NCBI RefSeq assembly: GCF_014697475.1 | Contig: NZ_JACJRV010000037.1 | Coordinates: forward strand, 1-63,374 | DNA length: 63,374 bases | Source of the DNA: Nostoc sp. FACHB-152 | GTDB taxonomy: Bacteria; Cyanobacteriota; Cyanobacteriia; Cyanobacteriales; Nostocaceae | Reading direction: 5' to 3' | In this document: piece after piece, positions 11,020 to 23,200 of the stretch | Layout: each line of letters begins with the position of its first letter | Numbering within the stretch: the stretch's first letter is position 1 | Notes under the pieces: generated by a model | What the model saw: only the letters and a program-made list of their open reading frames with translations | Database searches by the model: none | Told to the model about the DNA's origin: nothing | Program-made: the position numbers and the translations under genes

Positions 11020-11277
11020 CCCTTGATTAATCTCATTCAGAAAAGCTGGAACTTCTTGATAACGGTGGTAACTAGCTCCATCCCAAAAAATGCTCCAAAC
11101 CTAGATATTCAAGAAACTAGGCAAATCGATGTCAAAGTCTCTCTGTATGTTGAGCAATGAGGCTTTGATGATAAAGTCATTGTAAAAGTAGAAAACTACA
11201 AGGTAAAAACATCGATGCTGGATGTGGAGAAACTCTCGACACACCCAGCAGCCTATCGATTCAACGACGATGATTAA
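11020..11277 (+). pseudogene. Coding-like remnant interrupted by TGA
   Basis: One frame is open from 11020 to a TAA at 11275-11277, except for a single TGA at 11158-11160. The product has ordinary protein-like composition: INLIQKSWNFLITVV near the start, SLYVEQ, the stop, GFDDKVIVKVENYK, and an end STHPAAYRFNDDD. A TGG-to-TGA change would explain the stop. There is no start codon at the front. The final TAA overlaps the stop of the giant minus-strand gene (11274-11276). I do not recognise the family. The alternative is a chance open frame. Confidence 0.35.
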
Positions 11278-14200
11278 CGGGAGAATAATGCTAGCAACAA
11301 AGGATCAATAACACTACCAGTCCCAGTACTAGTACTACTGGTATTTACTAAGTTTCTATCAAAGAGACTCAACAAAGTAAGACTACTATTGCTACCTGTA
11401 TTGGTAGTGTTTGTCGTTACTAGGGTTCTATCAGCCAGACTGGACAGGGTAGGATCACTACCACTGTTAGTATTGTTAGAACCACCAGATGAACCAGTAC
11501 TACCAATATTTCCATTAATCACTAGATTTTCATTTGTCATTAGACTAATCAAGCGACTATTGACAACTTCAACTGATGACCCATTATTATTAATAGTCTC
11601 TAACAAAGAAGATCCATTAATAATAGTTGTGTCATTGCCATCATTTCCAGAAAGGTTGACTTGAGCATTATTCAGCAATATTGAATAATTAATTGGCGTA
11701 TTCACTTCAAAAGTATCATCACCAAATTCACCTTCAATGTTCAATACAGCAGTATTACGGTTCACTTGAATATAGTCATTTCCTGTTCCTGTTTTGATAT
11801 TGGTAATGTTCTTGGTTCCCAATATATTAACTCCTGGTAACAAGACTCCATTTACTATTTCATCCACTACGCTGCCACTCGCGTCTACTTTCGTCCCTAT
11901 GCGGAATTTATCATCGCCTGAGCTGCTATCAATATTAGTTGTTGCACTTGTGTTAAGGATAGTGAAGTCATCATTACCTATACCTAATTTAAGATTCAAC
12001 ACCTCAAAACCATTGTAGTAAATACCTTCACCTGTACTTAAACCCGTCAGAGATGTATCTGTTAAGATGCCAACGTTATTGGAGTTATCTCCTGAATTAT
12101 CTATATTTAAAGTATCGAGGTCATCCTGTGTTTCACCGTAAATAGTTAGGCGTTTTTGAATTTCATTAGTTCTATTTTGGCTGCTACCAATATTTACAAT
12201 GTCATTGCCTCCACCAGTGTAGATATTAGTTGTAGTAGCGAGTCGTTGAATATTCACAATGTCATTATTGCCTTGAGTAATAATTGACATTTGTTGAGCA
12301 TTAATCCATCCCTCAATATTGATGGTAGCACCGGCTGGATTTTGATTATTGTAATCACCTTGAATTACAACATTATTGGCATCTGATATTAAAGAACTTG
12401 CACTTATTTGAAAGCTATTATTTACTAATAAACTGACATCGGTTTTGGCTTTCAATTGAGCATTATTCAACATTGAGAAGTTTGTTGAGGTTACACTAAT
12501 ATCTTTTGCGGCTTGGAGTAAACCATTATCTACTAAAGTTAAATCCCAGCCATTTAAATGAACTGCATCTTGATAACTAATTACTTTTTGTAGATTAATT
12601 GCCGCAGTTACATTATTCACATTTATCCAGCCTCCGGTCACCATATTTAGTGAGCCTGTTGCACCGGTAAAAATAGTTTTAGCATTGATATTCGTGGTTG
12701 TATTTCCTGCATTAATGACAATATTATTACCCGCCATAATGCTCTGATAAAAATCAATATTATCTGTGAATTGATAGAGAGCATTTACAGCAGCATTAGC
12801 TTGATCTGTAGTTTGACCGATCTCTAAATTGACTTCACCAGTATAACCAGTCATTCTTTGAACATTAACAGTTACTGGCTTTTTGTCAAGAGCTTTTGCT
12901 GTCAGGTTAAGATAAGTAGAATTTTGTGCCTCAACGTTGAGATAAATATTGCTATCAGCAACATTAGCTGTAACTGGGCTATAGCCTTGATTCAATTCAG
13001 CCGCAATGCCTTGATTAATTGCCCCAATGCTTCCCGCAGCAGTCATTTTCAGATCACGAGTAACGATGTTTTGTGTAGTTCCTTGCCTGAAAATGTTACC
13101 GCCACTGTAAAGTATAGTGCGATCGTGAGGATTCTTAATCTTACCTTGGAGAATCAGGTTAGAAGTACCCCAGTTATTAATCGTCACTAAAGTTGAATTA
13201 ATCGGTAGGGAACCATTAATTGACTTATTAGTGCTGCTGCCATTCACAATGTACTTAAATTGAGATGCTGCACCTAAATTGATAGCATCTATATTATTGA
13301 TAATCAGATTATTGGCAGAATAGTTATCAATTTGCACCGTATCGTACGCAGGGTCTTTAATGCTGTATTTGCCATTATCAGTCAAAGAACCTTTAAAGTT
13401 TGCTTCTCCAAGCTCAGTCGTTTTAATGTCGCTAACTATCGCGTTATTACCGCTGAAATTGACAGTAACATTATTACTCTTTTGCGTAACTTGACCATCA
13501 GTACCAATTACTAAGACTGGATTTTCTCCCCGCGCCACAAAGTTAACATAAGAGTTGAAATTAGTAGTCGCAGTGGGAGCAAATGTTTCATTTTTGCTTT
13601 CCGAACCAAAGTCCATCGTAATTACGATGTCGCCAAAAGGAGTCCAGATTCTCAACTCCCAAGCTTTGTCACTGTGAGCATCGGTTCTGTAACTGACACT
13701 TTCCAAATCTGACTTCACATTTAGCTTATAAACATCCAATGTCGAAGTCGAATCTGTGATGACCTTAGCTGACAGAGGCATATTATTACGACTATCCGAG
13801 TCAGTATCGCCTCCAAGTCCATCACAATCAGCAAATGCGATCGCATTGCTGCTGACTTTCTTATAAATAGCGTTGAGATTAATATAATCTCCTTTAAGAT
13901 ACGCTTGAGAACCGATGTTAACAGTAGCATCCGTTCCTGATAGCTCAACTTTGGAATGAGCGTCAATGTTACCAATCAAACCAGCACCTTCAGCCTCAGA
14001 ACGAGTTTCAACATTGAGATTGTTAACAATTGCCTCAATCGTCAGCGTTCTTCCTTCTAAATGTGCATTGCTATTAATATCCGTTCGATTAGTGCCATCG
14101 ATGTAGAATTCGCCATTAGCATCCGCATCAGCATAAAAACCTACACCACTAGCTTGGACTTTGACATTACCATTAGTGTTACTATTAGAGCCAATTACAA

Positions 14201-17200
14201 GGTCATCGTTAGCGATAATGGTAGCGTTATCCTGAACAGTGGTAGTTGTGTCATGTTTTAGACGTGCGATCGCATCAGCATCGGCAAAAGTTATGAGAGA
14301 GCCAGCCCCACCAGAAGCGGAAATATTAAGATTATTGTCGGACTGAGCGTTAATAATAACGTTGCCCTGGGCTTGAATTTTAGCAGCATTACCGACGTAG
14401 GTATTGTTGGTAGTGTTAACCGTGAGATTAATTTCTGATGCCCCAACCGCGATCGCTCCATAAGTCTCAGAAGTTGTCGCCCCCGTTACTTGAATATTAG
14501 ATAGGGACTTCACTGTGACATTACCTAATGCTGTTAAAGATGCATTATTGCCTATATAGGTTTTGGAGGTAGGAGTAATATTGAGGTTGGTTCTTGTGCC
14601 AGTTCCTCCAAGTAATGCGCCTGCTGAAGCTTGAGAATATGCAGAGAAGACCTGATCACCTTGGCTTGGTAAAACTACGGAAGCTCCCGATGACAATAGA
14701 TGTTTGTCGCCTGTTGCTGTTCCATTTTCCAAATCGAGATGTAGGTTGTGGATTCCTGTACTAGCACTACTTAAATCGATAACAGATTGTTTTACAAATA
14801 TATGGCTTGCACCCGTACCAGTTAACCCTGATGTGTCGAGAGCAATCGCCGAGCCACCATTTGTTTTCGACAATTGAAAATCAGACAGTGTAGAGTTTTT
14901 AACGTAATAAGTTACATTTTCCTCTAATTCAGTAGTTGCTGTCAGAGAATAGGAACCAGCACCAGCATTTAGAGTAAGTGCTGTACCACTACTAGTAGCA
15001 GCTAACTGGAAGTTGTTGTCATCAACCTTAATTACATAGTAGGTTGTGCCATTTGTTAAACCGATTGATGATACTCCACTGTATTTGACCGCTTGTCCTG
15101 TCGTAAAACTATGGTTTGTCACAGTAATCTTGTTAGAATTTGCTGTGCTGTACGTAAAATTAGTTACATTAGAAATCTTGAGTCCTACAGTAGTAATTTT
15201 GTGGCTTGTTCCTGCGGTAGCATTGGTAATATCTACAATACCAGTTACCGTGTTTGTAGCTTGGTTATATGTTGTACCGAGTTGGAACTTATTGTCATCT
15301 ACCTTAATGACATAATACTTTTGACCATTAGTTAAACCACTTAAAGCCGTGCCAGTAGCAGAGTATATAACTTGATCACCTGTTTCAAACCCATGACTTG
15401 CGGAATTAATTGTATCTTGAGAGACTATATCGCCAGTGCTGAGGTTAAAGATATTCGCCTTACCGCCAGTATCAGGAACTGTTGTATCAACTGTAAACAA
15501 GGCAGAACGTTTTTTGTAGACAACAGTATCACCATTCTGGAATACGTTAGCAGTTTTATCGTCTTTCCTGGCTGTTATAGTTGTGACCCCTCCTACTGTG
15601 TTGATTCCAGCCAGCTTGGCACCTTCATTCACGTCATCTATAATCGGTGTCTTTGATAATTGAACAGTGTTACTATCAATGACTTTGACATAGTACTTCT
15701 GACCAGAAGTTAAACCGCCAATGTTACTTGTGCCACTACTAGCTTCATAAATGACTTGTTGGTTATTTGTGAAATTATGCCCATTAGCAAACTTCAGGGT
15801 GTTCAATTTCGTATCGATTGTAGTGGCATCGAACTCACTACCAAACTTCACAGTCTTATCATTAACAGCAATCACTTTGTAGCTGGTTTGGTTTGTTAGT
15901 CCACCAATAGTATTACCACCACCATTGGAGTACACAACAGTATCTCCAGTTTTGAGTCCGTGATTATTAGCGAAGGTAATGCTATCTGCTGTGTTGTTGA
16001 CTGCATTGCTAGGATTAAATGATGTATCAGCAGAAACAGGTGCTTTGCCTAAGCTACTAGAGATGGTTATATTGCCAGCTTCAATTGTGGTATTAGCACC
16101 AACATAGGTATTGATTGTGGGGTTCGAGTTAACTTCAGAGAACGACAGTCCAACTGCTAACGCTCCGTAACTTCCACCCTTACTTGCTGCGTCTCCATCT
16201 ACAGAGACATTAGAAAGAACATTGATATCTTTGGTAACTTTGATTGTGTTGTTGTCACCAATATATGCAGCGACATTGGGATTGACGGTAGCCTTGGCAT
16301 CAGTACCATTACCAGAAATAATCCCACCAGAGGATGCTTGAGTCGTCGCTGTTACAGTTTCGTTAGTATTCGCCTTGACATTAAGGTTGTCAGTATTCTC
16401 AACTTGAATACCACTATCCAGATATGCTTTAGTTGTGCCAGTTTCCTGAGCATTAGCAATCACAGCGCCAGCCGCAGCAAGTCCATAAGATGCTCCTAAA
16501 CCTTCTACGTTCAAATTAGACGAAGAGTTAGCAATCACATCAATGTTATTAGCCTTAATTATTGCTGTGTGATTGCCAACATAAGCCTTAGAGTTGTTTT
16601 CAGAACTCAAAATTGCCACAGCCGCCCCTAATCCCACCAGGCCAGCTGAACCAGCAACAGCTTCTACTGTCGTCGAGTCTACAAAACCAGTGGACTGAAT
16701 TGTAATATTGCCACCAATTAGTGTGGATCTATCTCCTACATAAGCAGAAGCATTATGCTGAATATTAGCAATGCCTACTGCACCACCAACACTTGCGAGT
16801 CCAGCAGATAATGATCCTACTGTCATATTTAATTTAGTGGTCTCATAGGCATTAACAATTATGTTATTGCCAGCGTTTGCTGTTCCTGCAATAAATGCTG
16901 TAGTTCCTTGAAGATTGAGTAGGCTGGAAGTAAAATCGGCAGATTTGGTAGAAATGTTCGACTTGCCACTACTATCTTTACCCATTTTGTTCAAGTCTTG
17001 TAGTTGGGTGTCTACTTTACTTTGGGTATCGCTAGCAGCTTCTTTACCTTTATCAGACATACCACTGCTGACATTGATGATGGAAACCGCCCCTTGGACA
17101 CTAAAACCTAACCCTCCACCCAAAGCCATAACATTAGAGGTCAGGGATTTTTGAGTTTTCGCCTCTACAATTAAGTTGTTGTGGGCGTAGATCTGCGACC

Positions 17201-20200
17201 CTTGAGAATTTATCAGATCACTAGAGTTGATATATGCATTAGTAGCATTCTTCATTGTGGTGACTTCAATACCAACACCAGCTGCTGCGGCTAAACCAAC
17301 CCCTGCTGTGCCGGCATTGACTTCTACCTTACTATCATTGAAAGCTTTGATATAAACATTGTGTTGTGGAACTGTAGATCCAAAAATTGCATTGATAGCG
17401 ACATCATTTGCATAGGCTTCGGTTGTATTCTTGAAGGTATTGACAGCTATACTGGCAACAAACGCATATCCACCAGCACCGCCAGTACCAATCGTCACAC
17501 CAAGGTTGTCTTTGCTTGTTGCTAAGACAGCGACTCCTTGGAAAGATTCTGTAACACCAGTTCCATCAGTTTTGGGAATAATTATGCTTTGCTCGCCCAC
17601 TCCATCAATACTGGAATTATTCACATAAGCACGGGTTTTATTTTCCAGATTATTGACTGCGATCGTGGCACCTAAGCCCACAAAACCACCACTAAATGTT
17701 CCGCCTTTAGTAGTCATCGTGTTATTAGAATCCGCCAATATACCCACACTACCGTTAGCTTTAATAATGCCGTTTTGGACGAAAGCAGAGACATTATTAG
17801 TCATCTGATTTACTGCTGCCGAACCAGCAGCACCTACAAATAGGCCAACAGAACCACCCGCTGCGATCGTTTCAATTGTTCCCTTGCTAACAGCTGTGAC
17901 AAGCACATTACCTGATGTATTGACAGTTGTATAGTTGCCATCATCAGCTGCAATGTAGGCTTTGACAGTGCTGCCAATATTGTTGTAAGCTACTGCCGCT
18001 CCAACAGCACCACCGCTAATACTAATACTAATCTGTCCAGCCAAAGACTTGATAGTGGCATCATTTTTAGCAGAAATTTCTAAGCTATTAGCTGAAATTC
18101 TGGCATTTAAGGTATGAGCATCAACTGTATTACTGATGTTGTTTACTGATACAGAACCTGTCAAGGAAACGCTTGGCACTGCTGGACTACCAGATACTGA
18201 AGCTCCCGCAGACAAGCTCTCAATTTTAGAAGTATCGTTGGCGGTAACCTTGATTTGCCCAGAAGTAGAAGTTGCTTCACTATCGTTGATGTAAGCTTCA
18301 ATTTTGCCACCATAGTTATTGACTGCAACGGCAGCACCTATAGCTGCTTGACCTGCGGCACTAATTTGGCCTGCTAAGGATTGAATAGCGGCATTGTTTG
18401 TAGCTAAAATCTCAATATTTTGTCTGGCTTGAATAATCGAATTATTGCTAATGTACGCCAGGGTTTGAGTGCCAATATTATTGACAGTTACCGAGCCACC
18501 AAACGCAAATGCTCCACCACCAGTACCACCAGCCGTAATATTACTAATTTTTGGTGAAGAATTAGCTTTGACTGTCAAGCTGCTATTACTAGAGGTAACT
18601 TGGGAATCACTGATATAAGCACTGGTTTTGTTATTGACATTATTTGTAGAAACGGAAGCACCTACACCAGCAGCACCACCGATGACTACTTGTCCTGCTA
18701 GCGATTCAATGTCTGAATTATCGTTGGCTAAAATCTCTACCTCTTGAGCAGCATTAACTGTGGCTTTGTCGCTAATGTCAGCTTCGGTAACGGTACCAAT
18801 GTTATTTACCGATACTGAACCACCTGCGGCAAAAGTTCCGGCTCCGGCTCCTCCAACTGTGGCATTGCGAACTAAAGCTGTTAAGTCTGCGTTGACTAAA
18901 ACATTACTTGTGCTGGTGACTTGAGACGCACTAATGTATGCACTGACTTTGTTATTTACATTATTTGTGGATACCGAAGCTCCAATTGCTGTATTTCCAG
19001 ACCCAGCAATTGTGCCAGCAAAAGAGTTGATGTTGGAGTTATCTGTTGCTAGGACTGTAACACCTTGGGATGCTTCAACAGTGGAATTATTGCTAATGTA
19101 AGCCAGAGTTTGAGTGCCAATGTTGTTGACAGTTACCGAGCCACCCAGCGCAAAACTTCCTCCGCCAGCGCCAGCTACAGTAATATTATTGATTTTGGGT
19201 GCGATCGCTGCTTTAACCTTCACTCCACCAATTGTGGAAGTGATCTGAGAACTGCTGATGTCAGCACTGACATTGTTATTGATATTATTCGTAGAAACAG
19301 CCGCACCTACGCCAGCAGTACCACCGATTGCTACTTGTCCTGCTAAAGATTCAATGTCTGAATTATCGTTGGCTAAAACTTCCACCGCTTGGGCAGCATT
19401 CACTGTCGCATTGTCGCTAATGTGAGCGTCAGTCACAGTATTGATGTTGTTTACAGATACTGAGCCACCTAATGCAAAACTTTGTCCGCCTGCACCACCC
19501 AAGGTAGCGTTACTAATTTTAGCTTTTAAGTCTGCTTTGAGGAGAATGTTATTGCTAGTTGCAGTGACTTGCGAACTGCTAATGTATGTGACAACTTGAT
19601 TATTGATATTGTTGGTAGAAACCGCAGCACCTATGGCAGTATTTCCGGAAACTGCTACTGCTCCTGAAAGAGATTTAATGGTGGAGGTGTCGAGCGCGCT
19701 AGCCAATACCTGAGAGCCTTGAACAACGGAATTATTACTGATGTAGGCAGTAGTAACTGTGTTAATAGTATTGACGGATACAGAACCGCCCAAAGCAAAC
19801 TTTTCAGATCCGCCACCACCGATACTAATAGCTTCAATGGTTGAAGTTGAAAGGGCGCTCAGAGAGACGAGGTTATTAGAAGTCAGGTTGGAATTGCTAA
19901 CGTATGCCTTGATACTGTTACCAATTTGATTAACACCAATACCTGCACCAATTCCAGCTTTTTGACCTACTCCAACACCACCAGCTAAAGCTTGGATTGT
20001 CGAATTATCACTAGCTGAAATGTTATTTTGACCGTCAGCAGTGAGATTTACAGAATTGAGATAAGCTTCGGTTGTATTACCAATCAAATTAATAGCAACA
20101 GAACCGCCTAATCCAACATCCTTGCCGCCACCTACGCCCAAAGCGATCGCCTGAATTACAGCTTTCGACTCTGCCTGAAGTTTTAATTCACCTTGAGTAG

Positions 20201-23200
20201 ATAAGGTAGAACTTTCAATATAGGACTTGACAACATTACTAATACTGTTATATGCAACTGCTGCTCCAAATCCAGCCTTACCACCGCTCAGTCCCACGGC
20301 ACCAGCTAGATTAGCAATGTCGGAATTATCCTTCGCAATCAAAGAAATGATTCCTGTAGCAGTAGAAGCTCCCTTCTGGGTATTAATAATGGCAGTTTCG
20401 GTTCTGTTGCTAATAAAGTTAAGGGAAACAGTTCCGGCTCCAGCTGCGCTACTTTGTTGCGTGGAAATACCTAAAGAAGCAGTAATTGCTTTAATCGAAC
20501 TTTCATTGATAGCAGAAAGTTCCAGTTTTCCTTGGTGGTCGAGGCTAGAATCTTGAATGAGTGCTTTGGTTGTATTATTAATCCGGTTAAGACCGATCGC
20601 TGCCCCAAAGCCTGCCTTACCGCCAAAGCTTAATGCACCACCGATCGCAAATATGCTAGAGCTATCTTGAGCATTCAATCCTACATCCCCAGCAATGGTT
20701 GCATTAGTGCCACTCATTGAAGCTTCAGTTGTATTGGCAATCTTATTTAAAGATACAGAACCAGAGACTGCATAACCATTTTGTCCAGGTGCTGCTGCTC
20801 CACCTGCGGAGAGGGCAAACAAATCTCCACTGCGAGTTGCACTGAGAGAAAGCTGACTGGCTTCTAAAGTAAGTTTATCCCCGTTTGCAGCACTACCAGA
20901 GATATAAGCACTAGTTGTACCAGTCAGGGTGTTCATGCTAAAAGATCCAGCAATTCCAGCCGAAGTGCTGTTTGGATCTTTCTTGGCAGAAAATGACACA
21001 GCACCAGAAACAGATCTCAAATCCGAATCATTGACGGCTGTAATATCTAGCGTTTCGCCCTTGATTGTGCCTGCATCGTTGATGTAAGCAGAAACTTTAT
21101 CTTTAACGTTGTTGATTGATACATCACCAGAAATACCAATGCCCGATTTACCTTGATTACCTTGGTCGTTGGAGCTAGTACTGCCGCCAGAACCGCCTGC
21201 ACTAGATAAATCTGGTTGAGGTGCGCTAGCTAATTGATCGGTAGATGCTTCTGAAGGTTTTTCGGGGGGTTTATCTTTAACAACTGCTGCCGCTAAGGAG
21301 AATGCCCACAATCCACCATCAGCTTTGGCCTCAACTTTAATATCTCCTTCAACTTCAATGTCTGTGCCTATCCCAGCTGTACCAGTTTGATTACCGATCA
21401 AGGCAAGTGTTTCCCGATCCATTTCATTAACTGTTACAGACATCCCAATACCCAGGTTTTCGCTTTTAGCAACACCACCTACAGCCGTGATCCGCAGTGT
21501 TTCGTCGTTGGCAGTAATTTCTAGCGAACCGCCTGTGACCTTAGCTCCGCTTTCTAGCTGGGCGATCGTTTTGCTTTCTTGATTGGTGTAGGAGAAGGTG
21601 CCACCAACGCCAAATTTACCACCACCTCCACCTGCTTGACCTAAGTCAACGTCAAATGCAGTAGATTCAGCATTGATTGTTAGACCGCCATCCGCACCAG
21701 TATAAATTGAAGTACCTGTTTCTACCTTGGCGATCGTAGTGCTGTCGTTAAACATTAGGAAGAAGGCTCCGCCAACTCCTCCTTTACCACCACTAGAGCC
21801 AACTGGGTTATAGATTGCTAAAGGATCTTTTTTCTGAACTAAGTCTTTTACTGAGTCAATTGAGAGATCAAACTTAAATACACCAGTTACATTAATCAGT
21901 TGCATTTCTGTTGTAGCTTCAACAGAAACGGTCTGGTCGTCACTTTCAGGTCTAATATCCTGATTCTGATTTATTTTCGCGCCTGATTTGACAATTGCCT
22001 GAGAATTGTTAGTGAATTGCTGATAGTTAACTGAACCAGCTAGACTAATTTCTCCCTCAGTTTCTGATGTACTTACTGCCCAAGAGTTGAGCAGTTCGCT
22101 TTGGATGCCCAACTTTCCGTCTAAATACCCTGTGACTCCACCAAATCCCTCTTCTTTCAGCATTGCTCCTACATCGCTGGGAACAAAACGCTCTTGTGGT
22201 TCTATACGGAAGGGATAGGAAACCTCAGATGTGATTCGTGTGTCTTTGCTGGCATCAATAACTGCGTTACTTTCAATTGTGGTTTGGGCATTGTTACTAT
22301 AAAGCCCAACGATTACTGCGGCACTAGCAGATGCCTTTTTCGCTGCGCCGTTTGAACCTTCTGCGTCTTCTGTGGCAGCTTCTGCGGCAGTTTTAATATT
22401 TTCGGAGATACTTGCCTGGACGCTAACATCTGCTTGAGATTCTAAAACTGCATTACTACCTATAGTTGCAGTGACATTATTATCTATTTTGGAAAATACA
22501 AACGCTCCTGCTGCGGTAACACTAGCATCGCCCCCACTACCACCTGAATTTGAGTTTTTGCTGTAATTATCTTCTGTGAGTTTGCCAATTATTGCACTTA
22601 CAGCAATTTCTGGTTTTTCAATTTTGTCTGCAATTGAAGGATCTCCACCTACACCAGAGGTTGCATCAGCAGCATCTTCGCTCTCTAGTTGAGCAATAAC
22701 TCGGATACCAGGATCTTTGAGGATGTGAGCATTACCTTGTACTCCAGTACTCTTGAGGTCGATAAATTTTTCATCTTCAAGGTCAGAGGAAGATTCTGCT
22801 AATTGGATCGTGTTCTCATCCACGACCTTAACGTAGTATGTGGTGCTATCCTCTAAATCTCCAATATTAGAGTCAGCATCATTATTGTTCTTATAAATTA
22901 CAGCTTGGCCATCTTTAAAACCGTGATTTTTAATGGTAATAGTGTCATTATCATTATTCACTGCCGAGCCAGGATTAAACTCGTGTTGTAAGCTGCTACC
23001 TGAGACTACTTTGCCGTTTACAAAGGTGTTAACGTCTGCTTTAGAGAAACCCAATGCCGCAGAAATTCCGCCTCTACCACTAGAACCAAAAGATCCTACT
23101 TCAGCACTGGCTTCGCGCTCTGTTTTACCATTAGCAACAAGATTAACATTTCCGCCAGCCTCAATCTCTGCTCCTTGAGATACTGTTGTTTTAGAAGTTA

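Noticed and set aside
17600-21000. Regularly spaced repeats, considered as a CRISPR array
   Set aside because: The repeats are long, degenerate and in frame inside one gene. There is no short exact repeat with unique spacers anywhere in the window.
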